Below are positions 15,370-29,900 of a stretch of 64,000 nt of DNA, in pieces (position 1 is the stretch's first letter; the number at the start of each line of letters is the position of its first letter). This stretch comes from Struthio camelus (Eukaryota; Chordata; Aves; Struthioniformes; Struthionidae). The stretch lies in contig NC_090943.1 of the NCBI RefSeq assembly GCF_040807025.1, forward strand, positions 136,783,950-136,847,949. The letters are read 5' to 3'. The notes beneath the pieces were generated by a model, which did not search any database, was not told where the DNA came from, and saw only the letters and a program-made list of their open reading frames with translations. The position numbers and the translations under genes are program-made.

Positions 15370-18300
15370 AAAAAACTTTGGTTGTAGACTGATGCTTTAA
15401 ATGGAAACATTCCACAAGTTGGAGTTCCATCTCATCTATTGTGCCTTACAGAGACAGTGACTTAAGCAAGAAAGGCCTAAGTGTCTAAGATGAAATTCTA
15501 TAGTCTATCTACAACTGCCAGTAGTACCCAGAGAGTATAAGGGGTTAGAGCATGGTACAGGTGGAGCAAATGTTTGGCCTGAGTTCAGTGCCCATTCTTA
15601 CAGCTTCTAAACTAGTTGATAAGCTGGCTTGTTAAATGAGACTGCTGGTAAAAGTGGTGCTTGTGGTGTACATGCTACACACAGATTATTAGTATTGCCA
15701 GCTTTGGCTAGCCTCTAAAATGTAAATGTCAGATTTAGCAGCAGTTAATAATCCTTGTAAGCTGTTTTAGTAGTTCAGGTTTTACTTCTGGTAGCCTGTC
15801 TGCTGTAAAAATCTGCTGTGGTACATGTTCTGCATTTGTCTAGTTAAGTGAATGCTAGGTAACTGCATCTAACATTTACTTAGTTAAGAAACAGTGATCA
15901 AATTAGACTTGAAACCAATTCAGGTCTGTTCATTACTGATGACACCATCTATCTGTCAAAGGATAACGCTTCAAATCTATTTTACTTTGTTTATGCTGTT
16001 CATAGCTTGTTTTTCACTGAAAATGGTTCATGTGGAAAACTAGTCAATTTCTATATAACTTTTTTTCCACAGGAGTTTATAGGGTACTGTAAGCTAGAAT
16101 CATAATATACTGGGGTTCGGAATGCGTGGAAAAAAACATTAAACCTTTTATAAAACTTCAGACAATAGCTTTAACTTTGCATTCGTTCTTGTGAAACGAG
16201 TGTCTCTAGTTGTTAGGCACCTCGAGAGAGATAATATTATGGATTTTGCCACTGTTAATAGCTCCAGTAAATGGATGAAAGCACTAATTTTTTTTCCAAG
16301 ATAACTTTCTTCCATAATGTAGTGTGATGTTTTGTTTTGCCTTTTTTTTAAGGGTTGTGTAACTATTGAAGATCCTCAGACAGTAACTCTTCATGCACCC
16401 AAAGAATCATCTGCAATGAAAAACAGTGAAAGAGGGATTGGCCGTTCTGTACACAGATTCACATTTTCTCAGGCAAATCTTTTTCTAATTTTTACTTAGA
16501 ATTTTTTTCTTTTACTGTAATGCTAAAAGTTGATGTCTTTCTGTTACATCATACAAATATGTTCTTTCATCTTTGGATTCTGTCTGGTACTTCTTGCCTA
16601 AAAAAAAATAAAAGGCAGACTGCTTATTATTTACTCTTAGGTTGCTAAGAAAGTTGCATTATAATAGAGATGCCGCTTATGAGACAAGGAAGCTTCTTTG
16701 AGAATTCTGATTTCTTTGATTAGATGCCACAGAAGCTTCTTGTAGGTGCAGGCTCACTGTAGTTCTGCTGTTTTTTGCATGTCCTCATCTGGGAGGTATT
16801 ACAGGAAACAGGATTTTAAAGGGATTTCTGTAAGCATGTGTTTATAGTGGCATAGTTTGTTATTGGAAGAACGGCAGCCTTAACTGGTTGTACCTCCTAT
16901 GTTGGAAGTAAGTTTTGCTTAATAATAAAAAAAATCTATCATCTATTACAAGAACTTCTGTTCTTCCATTATCAAAAGATAAATTGCTCCATGCTTAGTG
17001 AGTCATTTAGACCATTCTAACTGCCGATCTTCTCTTCAACTGTGGATGATTGTTACAGAGTTAAGAGCATAGCTCTTGAAAATATCCACTAAGAGGCATA
17101 TGTTCAACAGCATTTGAGCAGTTTATTTTAAGAGCAGGAAAATGTTCAAGAATAAGTGCAAGTCTGAGTGCATCTGAGAATTAAGCAGGCATGCTGTGAT
17201 AACCCAAAAGAAAACCCTGAATTAAAGGGGTTCAAGCAAGACAGAAAACTAAAATGGTATCTCCTGTTCAGCTTGTCCTGAAAAACTAGTCAGTATTATT
17301 CAATATTTAATGCTATAATAAATAGTAAACTTCTTAATTAAACTATTAATTTTCATAACTTCTTAACCATAGCTTCTTAAATAACCATAACTTCTTAAAC
17401 CATTTATCACTCCATTTTTTCTTTCCTCTGCTCTTTCCCTTTCTCCTCCAAGGTTTTTGGACCAGAAACTACTCAAAGTGAATTTTTTGAAGGCTCAATG
17501 AGAGAAATAGTAAGAGCATATGTTAATGGAGTAAATGGACTGGTATTTACCTATGGGGTTACAAATGCAGGCAAGACATTCACTATCCAAGGTATAAAAT
17601 ATTTGTCAGAAAGCATATAACAACTAAGTCAAAATCCATTGGGAGGTTTGTATCAATGTCTAAATTTTATGTTTTTATTGTAATTGTTAAGGGTCTTCAA
17701 AAGACTTTGGTATTTTGCCTCGCTCGCTTGATGTGATTTTTAACCACATAAAGGGAAGACAGTACCTGAAGATGAACTTTAAACCGTATTTGAGCAATGA
17801 TGTTAAGAAATTAGAAGATGCACAGGTTAAACAAGAAGAAGCCGTAAAAACTGCCATTCTTGCTTCGCTAAAAGAGGTCAGTGGCCCAATCTTATTGAAT
17901 GAAGCTTCTTAAGCACTTTAACTGTTGAAGAGGAAGTTTTTACGTTATCTTAATCTACAGTATGGATACTTTGTGAACGTTGAAAAATAAGGTAGCTTGC
18001 CACTTCTAGAGCTCAGAGTGAAGTGGAAGAACTTTCTGCAGCCATCAGCATGCAATTCAAAATAAAAAACATTGCACAGCCAAAGCCTGCATTTCCATAG
18101 AGGAGGAGTTCTGACACTGGGTCAACGCTAGGCCTTGAAGAGACTGAGAGAGCTGACCTATCTGCAATCTGGTTCTTGCTGTTGCCAGGGGAATCTTCTT
18201 TTGGATCAGTTCCTTAGGCTGGATCTCTAGGCAGCTGCTCAAAGTCTAGTTCTGGTTCAGTGGAGATGGTGACATCACTTTAGCAGAGGTAACAAAGAAG

Positions 18301-21300
18301 GCAGTAGAATCCCTTTTTTGTGGAAGACAATCTTAACTTAGATTTAAAAGCTTGTGAACCTGTAACTTATGTAGCTTCATACAGATTTTTTTCTGATGCA
18401 GCAAGCAAAGTGAGATATCATCAAATGAATTTCCTCAAATGCCTGCAGCCTGCTTTAGGGGGTTGTATATATCTTAGTTTGTAGCTCTAGTCTCTGAAGG
18501 TGGCAGATAGAATAGAAGAACCTTTCCTTTGGCAGCCTTCTGTTCTCAATATCTAGCCAGTCCTGTCAGTTCCAGTGTAAGAAACAATTGAATGTCTGAC
18601 TCTTCTGTACTTCTAAGTCCAATTGCAAATTGTCACAAGATGTCTACCTTTTTCCTTGTAGTCTGAATGTCTTCAGTCTGGTAAGTCAAAAGAGTGTGCT
18701 CATGGATTTAATCTTAAATTCAGTAGGTTCTGCTCATTATCATTCAAAGCAAGCCTGAATGATTCTGGGAACTATAGAATTAGTGATTGATTGAGGTTTT
18801 TTTTTATATGGTTTTTAATACCATCATTGATCTTAAAGCACTCTAGCTCTCAAAGATTATTTTGTGAATCAAAATCATATGTGAGGTTCCACTCTAGGTT
18901 CTGGTGCTTAATTTAAACTCTGCAAACTGAAATTGATTTATTCTGAATCTAGTTACCATTTCTGAGGAAAGAACTCAGATGAAAAATGTAACACTTGCTA
19001 AAGATCACATTTCTTTTGTGAGTGTCTTAAAAGCTCACATGCACTCTGTGTGTATGAGTGGGGGTCTTAAAGAAAAAATGAGTTAGTCAGGAGAAGTAGT
19101 GGGTAAATGCTTTCAGAATCTTTAGGAAACCTACAAGCTTGTACGAAAGAGCAAGCAGCAACTCAAGGTATAGAACAGGAGGTCAAATAGTTACGTTCAA
19201 AATAAGATTTCACAAGCACTTCTCTCCATTAAATCACTGACTTGATTAATAGTTTGGCTGCTGAATGTTATAATAAGTTGTCTAGATGCTGATGCAGTAC
19301 AATGAAAAGCAAGCAAGCCTCCACCATCAGGAAGGAAAACTAAAATGCATGTAGGAAATAATGCATGACAAACTTGCCTACTTTATCTATGCTGATGCTC
19401 ACAGGTCTGTGCTGTGATGCTTTGTATTGATAGCTCAGCTATCCCCACTACTGAAGCCATGCTTCTTGATAGCCTGTGAATAGCATCACTGTTCTGATGC
19501 TCGCTTAAGCTTGTAATCTGAGAACGGATAAGGCTTGGTGGAGTTGTTTTTGATTTACATGGATTTCTGTAGGCACTTTTCCCAGGCTCAATTTACATGT
19601 GCAGAATGAATCTACTGTTCCTTTTATTCTCTTGGCATAAATTTTTCTGAATTACTGCAATACACTTGAATTTAATATTCTACTGTTCATGTTCACTCTA
19701 GGATACTGCTGCAAAAACTCATTGTGTATGCTTCCCTTCCCTTTCACTGTTGGTTTTTTTTTTTTTACTGGACTAAATACTGTTTGTGTGGGGGGGGGGT
19801 GGTTTTTTTTTTAAACTGGATTAAAAGCTGCTTTCCTTGCACTGCAATTCCCACCTGTCCGCTCTTATTCCCTGTCAATTGTCAGCTTCTGCCTCTGGCA
19901 AACTGTTAGTTTTTGTTCCTGCTTGTTTTCAGACAGTTGCCTTAGTGATTTTTTTCTAAATTAAGTCTCATGATTTGAAGAATGGTACAGAGCTAATTCA
20001 CTCAGTTTTGTTGAAATCCCTTTACAAAAACTTAACCTTTATAATGCACACAAGTACTGTGGTATTGTTTTTATGTTCTATTTTTGACATGTGCCATACA
20101 TGTGAGTCACACACCCTGCTTTGTAATCCTATTGTGTGCTTTACAAACAGAATAGGGTACCTTTTAGTGGTGTCACTTGTAACTATTCTAGCAACGTAAA
20201 TAATTAAATATCTTGCCAGTGCGTGTCTTTAAAACGGACGTTTCTAAAATAAATGGCAATGAAATCTCATGTGATTTACATCTAAAATGTAACTGACTTC
20301 TTTTCCAAGAGCTCAATTTTAGATCTAAAAGTGAGTAACACAGGTTGACTATGAATTGTCTAGTGCTGTCTATCACTGCATTCTAATAGGTAGAGTATTG
20401 TGTCCAAGACTTACTACTTTCTGAATGTCTGCTTCCCTGTTGCATTGTGGGGTGACCCTCTCAAGATTGCTTTTTAGAAATAAAGGTGAATGTCCTAATG
20501 AACGTACATATACTGGGGTATAAAATAAGGGGGAGAGGGGAAGGTGGTGGTTGAAGATGCAGGAATCTCTGAATGGTGGGAGTTGCTATTTTGACAAATC
20601 TTAGTAGGTTTTGAAATAATTTTGTTGAGGTAATGAAGTTCAGTGAAGGTGTGTACTCCAAAAAACTGTGCTGTTATCCATATAGGACGACTTAGGGTCT
20701 TTTAGCTGAGTCATAGGTTATTGGTTTGGTTTATCAGATCATTAAGTACCTTATAAAGCTATCATTTCCCTTCAAGGTGTTAAAATAAGTTTGACTCACT
20801 CTGACAAGCCTATGACTTTTGCAAAAAGTGATTTGTCCCACACAAGCAGTAAGAAATCTCTACTGTTTTAGTCTGTTCAGCCCCACCCACGCACACTGCC
20901 ATCTGCCGCTGGAAGACTCTTACTTCTCCAGCTCATCTGGTTTGTTCAAATACTGTTTAGATTTATATAGTACCTCATAAAGGCACTCCTGGCTGTTATG
21001 GTCAGATAGAGGACCTATTGCCTTGTTTCCTCCCTGAACTGTAAAGTAGGTCTCTTGTGTTAGCAGCAATTAGCCTCCAAGACAGGCTACTGGGAGTAGC
21101 ACAGGGCAAAAATTCTTGTGAAGAAAGAGTGTTTGTGGATGTTAGGTTTCAGTGTTAGAAACGTTCCGCTTGGAGCAGAAGTAAGGGTGGCTTAATATTT
21201 AATGTTAAGTGAATATTTAACTCTTAAATACTGGAATTACTGTCATGTTTTATTTTTCTTCTGCTGTTCTCATAGTCTGTTCATATGAATGTAACAAGTC

Positions 21301-24300
21301 TCTTATTTTCTTAAGGATACAGAAAGCATCTTGACTACTATTACAAATATGTATAATCTGGAATCAGCTTCATCTATCAACTGTACTTTCAAAAATCTGC
21401 CTTCTGATTCACTAGGTAAAATAAAGTGGAAAATTCCAATGCAAATATGAATAGAAATTTTGGCATTTAAGAATAGAAGTGGATATCTCCAGTAGTGGAT
21501 TTAAAAACTGCTATACTGTACACAAAGTACAAAATATATTTTTTTAACCAAGCTTAAAATGGTTAAACTTGGGAGAGAGTAAGAATGTAAAAAGTATTTT
21601 GATAGCTTTGCACCTTTTAGAGGGAAGAAGAAAATTTAGCTCTGCAAAGCTAACGGACAAGCTGCTGAAAGCTTGTGCTAAGGGGAGGGAATGGCTAAGA
21701 ACTTGTGCATGTTCTGGTTACGGATGGCTGTTGAGAAATACAATCATAGGCGTTTGATCATTGAGCTCCTCTTCTCTTTTGGTTATCAGAAAAAAACTTT
21801 GTTCCGCTTGACGTGTGTAGGACTATACACCAAAGAACACAAGCATCAGTGTGGATTTCCTTTTATGAAATTTATAACGAATATGTGTATGACCTGTTAA
21901 ATGTGTTATCTACATCAAAAAATCAGAAACGCAGAGTCTTAAGAATTTGTGAGGATCAAGGAGGAAATTCGTACGTTAAAGGTAATACTATTTCATGACC
22001 TTTGCTGTTTCATAGAATTTTTACAGGTGATCAGAAGTGTCTGTAAAAGGTCTCTTTTCACAGACTTGAAGTGGATTAACATTCAGAGCACTGAAGAAGC
22101 CTGCAAAATACTAAAAATAGGAAACAAGAACCGAAGCTTTGCTTGTACTAGAATGAATGAGCAATCAAGTAGGAGGTTTGTTCTTCTAATTATAAGTATG
22201 CTCTCTCTTTTCTTTGCCGGGGGGGAAGGGAGGAAAAGATTTTAGAGCAACTCCTCAGTAATAGTTTAAGAACTTCCTTGATTATTCTGGTTTTGTTAAG
22301 AAACTTCCTTTCAGGAAGCAAAATAAGATGGGTGTGGAGAGACTAGACAACTTTAATAGTAGCTGAACTTCAGTTGCCATTAATAACTTTGTATGACTAA
22401 GAATGATCAAAACACATAGCCATTTTTGAGTGCCAACATGGCTACGGGTCTTGGCAAACACTAACGAAGCTGAGTGGACGTGGCTGTGCAAGGATGTAGA
22501 AAGAAAACCTGAATAACTCTTAATTACTCCTTTGGCAATGTAACTCTTAAAGACCTAAAGCCTGTCCACAGGGATGTGGGAAGGTGTGAGTCTTGCAGTA
22601 CCTCTAAGTGTTGCGAAGTTATCTAGATCCTGTTAGATTGCTGTACTGTAGCTGAGCTTTATTAGTATCTTAAGAGTGAAAGACTTGCCTTTGAGCACCT
22701 AGTTCTTATCCAGCTCTGGGAGAATCTCATTTGATGGTATGGGAGGAAATAAATGGAGAAGGTAGTCTACATTCTGCTGAAAACTCACTAATTTCTATAC
22801 CCTCTTACTAATTTGTCCTTTAATATGTGTGGAAAGGTCATGTTGTATGTTTAGCGAAGGACAATCACACTGTTAAGACTGCTTTTTCGCTAAAAAGCAG
22901 GAGTTGTGCTCTTCTGTATTAGCTATAGGCAGCTGCCATTAAATTTCATGTTATGCTTCCACCTGAATTTCACTCAAGCTTCAAGTATTGCAGAAAATAA
23001 TTCTGTGCTCCTCTGGTGGAGTTTTGTGCCTAGAACTTTCTACTTTTGCTTTGGAGAATACACTGACTTCCATTTAACTTGCTTCTAAACTGTGATGCTT
23101 TTATCAGCTTCACTCAACTCAGTTTGGCTTGGTGCTGACAGATAAAAGCCCTGCTTTAAATCTATACTAGAGAAGCTTGACTTCTCCAGTACGTGCTTAA
23201 TGATTTACTTGATAAACTAGGGACAAAGCACTTCTAGTTCTGGAATCTTCTCTTTGGTTTAGTATAGCATGTGTTCGTGCTTTTGTCTTTGGAGTTTGGC
23301 TAAAACAGTAATTATGGCTTTAAAGCCATATTACAAATGCAACCTGAAAAACTGGGAAAAATTTCAAAACTGAACATGTAACTGTGTGTAAGAACTAGGC
23401 AGAATTACAGCTTCCAGGCTTCATGTGATTTTTTTTTTCCTATACAAGAGAAGGAAAAAGTTGCAAAATATAACTTTTTTGGCTGCTAAATGGAATGCAC
23501 TGCAAAGGTAACTAAATTAGTGAACTCCTGTTATTTTTTCAGCAGTGAATTTTCTGTATCCTACAAACTTACTTTGTTTCAGTGATTGCTAGCTTTCATA
23601 ATTCTAGTTGTTAATAAGGACTTCTTTCCATTCCAGTCACAGTATATTTTCAATCAGGCTACTGAAGCTAACTGATGAGAATCAGCCACGTATTCTTGGA
23701 GTTTCAGAGTAAGTGAATGCTTCAGTTGATTAACAAAAGCTTAAATATTTTAGAAAAGTTGATAAGGCATGAGCATACTAAATTGGTGAACTTTCTTTCA
23801 ATAGACAATCCTTCTGAGAGCTGAGAAGGAAATCAGAACTGCACTGGTTACATAAAACTGATTGGAAACCTCATAGGGACAGGAGTAGAAGTGTTTCCCT
23901 ACTTTTTCTGTTCTATTAAGGTTTGGCTGAAGGAACGTTTTAAAACTCCATGTCAGTAATTCATCATTTGGGGTTAATAGATAATCAGGGGAGGATTTGG
24001 GACAATAGTGCTCTGCAATACCATGCTATTCGGTTAAGTAGAAGTCAAATGGCTATCTGATAGAAGCTGATCTCTGAAGTCAGAGTGCAGCAGCTAGTGC
24101 TGAAGATCCTGTGTGGATGCTATGCCAGTGCTGAGAATATCTTCGTACTTTGGGTCTATACTACAGTTAAGTTTATGGTTTGAGTGTTTAACTGGAGCAT
24201 GTTTAATATGCTCCTGGAACACAATTTCCAGTGTGTCTTAATCAAAAATATGATCTGAGGCCGCTTGGTGGTGCGATCTACAGCACTGTAAAAAGGGATC

Positions 24301-26910
24301 ATCAAGAGAATTGCTTCAAAACTGCTCTTCTGACTTGAAATGCTAGTGTAGGTGTACCCTGTGAGACCAGTGTTAAGTCCTTACTGCTCTCTCTTCCCTT
24401 ATGATTTAGAGGAAGTTACTTAATGTTTTGGCCTGAAGCTGTTACAGTCCTTGTTTGTGTGTGTGGTGTTTGTTGGGGGGCGGGGCGGGGAAAAGGTGTT
24501 TTTTTTCTGATTAGTCCTCCGCTTAACTTGAAGTGGAGTGATGAGTGTGGTTTTGCATCGGAATGTTTTAGTTCAGTCATAGTTCCTTTAGATTTGTATC
24601 TGCTGAAGAGAGATGGTAATAAATAAACACCTCACTATGAGATAATGCTGTTTAATGTCAGGTGTTATGGTGATAAATACTCTAAGGAAAGATAACCTGA
24701 GGAACTGACTGCTTCTGTATTTTTTTTTTGTCATTCCCTGTGTAGTATATTCCACTGGTAGAGCTTGCAGCAGCTGCTAATTGAAGGACAGAAAACTTGA
24801 ATGTTGCTCAAGGAAGGAAAAGGTCTTCATCTTGTATTGAAAAGAGCTGAGATCATAAGATCATATCCTTTCACACAGTTGAGAATGTGCATTATTAGTA
24901 TGTATTAATATGTGTACTTATTTCAACTGTGTGAAAGGATATGATCTTATGTACATGTTTTATGTAAATCAAATGTATGTATAAGTGAGTAACAGGTTAC
25001 ATCAGTTACCTAACTTCCAAAGCTTCCTATTTTTCAAGAGCTTTGTTTATGTTAAAAGTGAAGAAGTCCCATGATTATTTGTGATAGTTTTTTCTGATCA
25101 TACGTATAAAGCCATGAGTGGCAATTCAGTGGACTAAGTTTAATAGCACAGTTGTTTTAGCCAAATAAAGAGCTATAAGGTGATCATCTTAAAGGATTTA
25201 TGGCCTTTTATTTGCAGTATATTAAAGCATATAATGAACAATATCTTCATGTATTGGTTTTAGTGCTGAAACTAGTGAAGGTGAAAGTCAAAGTACTTTT
25301 GTAGTGTAGCACCACTGCATAAAACTGTTTCAGAAGTTCTTTTGTCTTGGAACTGGTAACACTTGGGATTGCATTAGAAATGAGGTTTCTAAAGTGAATA
25401 CTTGTCTAAGAATGCCTACAAAGTTTTGAATGAAGTCTACAAGCAAAATTCTTCAAATGCACTAAACAAGCTGTCCTAGGAGCCACAATCATATTCAAGA
25501 ATCTTTACATGTGGGGAAAATAGTTTAGTGCCGATATTCTAAATACTTTGCATAGTACCTTCAGAACAAAACTTAAACATTGAAGAAGTACAACTTCTTA
25601 TGTGATCTAGGTACGCCAAAATGAGTCATGCTTTAGACTTAAAGAAATATAAAGATACGTAGTTCTATTTTCATATTATTTAGAAACAAGTTTTGTATCT
25701 CTATTCTGGTTCATTCTTTCATGCAGGCTGTCTTTCTGTGACTTGGCTGGGTCAGAGAGGTGTAATAAAACACAAGCATTTGGAGACAGACTAAAAGAAG
25801 CAGGGAATATTAATAATTCTCTTCATATCCTTGGAAAATGCATTGCAGCATTGAAGCAGAATCAAAATCCAAAGTAAGTGATAAAACTTAAACAGTATGT
25901 TTAGCCTTTCAATCTAAAACTTGGCATCCCATTATGTTTCTGGGTGCAGTTCACAAGGTAAGGGGACTGAAAATGCAAATCTGCAGCTGCCTTTATTCCC
26001 TCTTGTCAGCCGCCTTTATTCCAGGTGTCACTAGAATACCTGAAGTGAACGTTCTTACTCTTACTATTTGTGGAGAATGTGAAAAGGGAATTTGGCAGCA
26101 ACGCTAACAAGCTTTTGTAGTGTGTGCATGTGAGCAATACATTTTGTGCACAGAGTTCCTATTTTGTAGTCTTCTCTTCCATCTCCAGATTATACAGGTG
26201 GACTCCTCAGGCAATTGACAGAGATGTCCTGTATTTGGCATCTGGGTTGTTCCAGTATCTATTTTCTGACACTAGGGACTGTGGTGCAGCAATGTTTTAC
26301 TCCTCTTTTTAAATACTTTGGAGAGCTTCTGAGATCTAGCAAAGATCCTTGGTCTTTGTGAAATATTTGAGGCTCAGATCTGAGCCATCTTACTGGTAGA
26401 CTAGATCTCTTTCCTCAAAGACAGAAAGAACTAAGCCAAGTTAGGGAATCACATAGGCCTGTCATAATTTTTCACATAGGCCTTGGAATTTTATTCTTTT
26501 CTGTATAAGGATGAAGCCAAGCTATATTCCATTTAGAGAGAGCAAGTTAACTCGTCTGTTTCAACCATTTTTCTGTGGAAAAGGCAAAGCTTGTATGATT
26601 GTAAACATTAATCAACGTGCTTCCACCTATGATGAGACACTACATGTCATGAAATTTTCAGCAATAGCCAAACAGGTAAGAAGAATCTACTTTCCCTGCT
26701 ATTCTGCATTCTGTTATTATTGGGTTGTGAAATGATTGGGCTGTATGGACTTCAGGGTTGTTAGGACTTTTGATGTGTCATACTAGTTTTTCTGCATATA
26801 GCTTCCCTTTAAAAGGCTTTCAGTAGTCTTTCCCATCTTCAAACTTTTGTGATATCAAGACAAGATAGTTGCAGCTGTCTGACTTGTTAAATTCTACATC
26901 ACAAATGTTC

Positions 26911-26946
<36 letters not shown>

Positions 26947-29900
26947 GACTGGGCACTTTCAGATATGACTGTTTATACCATATTTCAGCAAATGTAAAAT
27001 CTCAGCTCAAGCTTTGACTTAATTGGTGTGCACTAAATATCTGTTATATGAGGTGAGTTGTTCAAAACTTCTTGGACAATAGCACTGATGCTAAAAGAGG
27101 TAGCCTTTTTTCTTATTCTGCAGTCTAAACAAGATCTCTTGTTCCTGCATTGCTCTTACTTGGCCAAGTGTAAGTTACTGATACCAACCAAAAATAAAAC
27201 ATTTTATGTAAGTTAAAGCTTGAAGGTAGTGTGCTCCTCTGCTTTAGAACTTTCTTAAGCAAAAAGACTGCTAATTCTAAATTACTCTGTGCTTTCTGCT
27301 AGCTCTGCTTGCCAGTCTCCCCTTAAATTCAGGACTTCAGAGTGATGTTTGATCTTAACCTTTTTTGGTGTCTCTGGAAGCTGCTACTTCCTCGACCCTT
27401 GAAAGAGCTAACTTTGGGAGTAGGATGGTGGGTTATGTTGTGCTCCATGCCAAAAAGTCCATTTCTAATCTGGAACTGTGGATTAGCTCTTATACTTTCC
27501 AAGTCTGTAATGGCATGCCTAATATGATCTCAGACATAAAGATTTTTCCAATTATGTTTAGCTGCAACTTCCATCATAAAAGAACACGCAATGAGGACAC
27601 AAGCTTCTCTGACTTTTCCTGTAACAAACTTACTATCTTTACTTATTAAGGTGACTTGCTGGATCCTCATCACAGTATTTCAGGAAGGAGCAAATGTCTT
27701 AAGAACTTCCTCGCCGTTTTTGACTGACCTTCCAGGAAACTACACCAAAAACTGACATGTTTTTAGTGGGGAGAGAGAGCAGCTTTCTAGACAACCATGT
27801 TAAGTCTGTCAGTATATAGTCCTTCTATTTACCATGCTGTTAGAGTATGTTAGTGTTATAGCTCTATATTGAAACTGATAGATTTTTCTGTCTGCTAAAA
27901 AATGTTGTGTTAAAATTCTTGTAATCCTTAAATGAAGTGTAAATACAACTGTGCACTCACACCACTTCTTCGTAGTATTCCTGTGCCTGCAGTATTGACA
28001 GCATTCATAAGTCCATGTGTTCAACTCTGGTTTGTTATGTTTTTTTATTTATTTTTCAGGTAATCCAGACGATCCTACCCAAAAGTTTTGGTTACTTCCC
28101 CCCCAAGCTAGTTGGAAGTGATGGCAAACCTATCATAAACTTTGATGTTAACACATCTGTAGACGATTTTCCTGATGGCACTGAAATCTCCGTGGAAGAG
28201 GAAGTGGACATCACCATTCTGAGTCATGAGGTAGATATACGTCTACCCAAAATTGTGCACAGGAAAGCCATTGGTATTAGCTCTAGTATTAGAAACTTCT
28301 GCTATGAACATGTGCTAGCAGCTCTCCCAGATGATAACTGTAAACTTCTACTCGTTGTCGAATAAACCTAGACTTAGCAGTCTCGCTCTGCAGGAGCGAA
28401 TGTAATTGTGGAAGGCCTTTTTCAGCTTGTAGTTGCATCAAGTGCTAAAACCTGAATTCACACTGATAGCTCAACATGAACTGTAAGGAAGCAGTAAGTC
28501 TGTTTAAGGCACGTTGCCTAGTTACCCACACTCTGGGAACCTCAGGACAAGTATTAAAGTAAGCCGTGTTTTTTTAAAAACAAAGCTATACAATCTAATG
28601 GTAATAAACTGTAAAAATCAAGTAGGCTTCGTGCTAAATGGTTGTACAAATTAATATTTAAATGCCAAAAATACACCAAATTAATAGTAACATTTTTGAT
28701 AGCAGAAACCATCAAGATGGAAAAAGGTTGTCTTTGCAGTAGAAGAAACTCAAGTTTGACAGTACTTAACCCTTTACCCCCACCTTGAAAATACGAGTTT
28801 GTAGAAATGGCCTCTGACTGCCTGTATTAACAGATTAATCTATTAATTTGGCATTCATATTGAGACTTCTTTCTGGCTTGTTTTGTGAAGTGAAATATTT
28901 TAAATTCAGGATCTTTTGAAAACTACTGAGAACCTAAAGGAAAAGCTAGCTGCAGAAAGGCAAAGTAAGCTTCTTCTGGAGGTGAAGATACGTAGAGAGA
29001 TGGCAGAAGCAATGTTCCGACAGCTGCTGGAAACAGAGGAAGCCTGGAGGTAATTCAGATGGCAATCCTATGCAAGACTGGAAAGATTGCACGTTTATAT
29101 AAGTGTCTGTATGATATGTGCACTCATGCTATTTGGAGAAGTTAAGGCTGACCAGTTTTGAAGCTTCTGATGAAAAGGGAAGGAACACTAAAATAAAATA
29201 TTTTTACAGATAAGTCTCTTCCTATGTACAATAAAAACAGTAATGCTACTTTGTATTGAACTTTATTCTATCGTTAATTTGAAATTACTGGAGGTTCTCC
29301 TGATTCTTTCTTGTTGTTAGTATCTAGCAGATGCAAAAGGCTATGGGTACCTCTCTGAGGCTTGTAATTATTCTAAAACATGCACTTGGTCATGTAAATA
29401 TATGTGCATGTGCTTCAGGTAGGTAGGTTGAATTGCATATCTTTGAACTATCATGCTGGCTTCTTACTCCTGAATGGCTTAAGAACCATTGTTTTATTGC
29501 ATAGATTGCTGTGGCTGCCTGCATTGGTGTTACTAACTTGGGGATTTTTATCAAGTATATCCAGATTGCTCCAACTGAATTCATTTCCTCTTAACTTTTC
29601 TCTTTCTAAAAATCAACTTCCTGTTTGAATTGCTGAACAGAGATTAACCCAAAGTTAAATTGCAGACTGAATGACCATCATTTAACACTTGCCCTGAGTC
29701 TAAAATTGTTTGTGTATGTCTTTGGTCAAAGACACCTGAAACTACCAGTGACACTTCTCTGTTGGGGTAATGTTCTGTGTCTATACTGGGGAGACTTTAT
29801 TAATCATAATAAAGTGTAATTAATGTGTATGTTCTCTAACTTGAAACAATGAGGCAAGGTGAATTTTGCATTTATCAAAACAGCTACACTTCAAATATTA

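Noticed and set aside
22027-22063. Earlier acceptor for kinesin coding exon 8
   Set aside because: It adds an in-frame stop within seven codons and would leave a 45-base intron.
24854-24951. Hairpin as a standard microRNA precursor or a terminal-inverted-repeat transposon
   Set aside because: The stem is perfect with a 40-base spacer, unlike typical precursors with mismatches and small loops, and there is no target-site duplication; kept only as an open finding.
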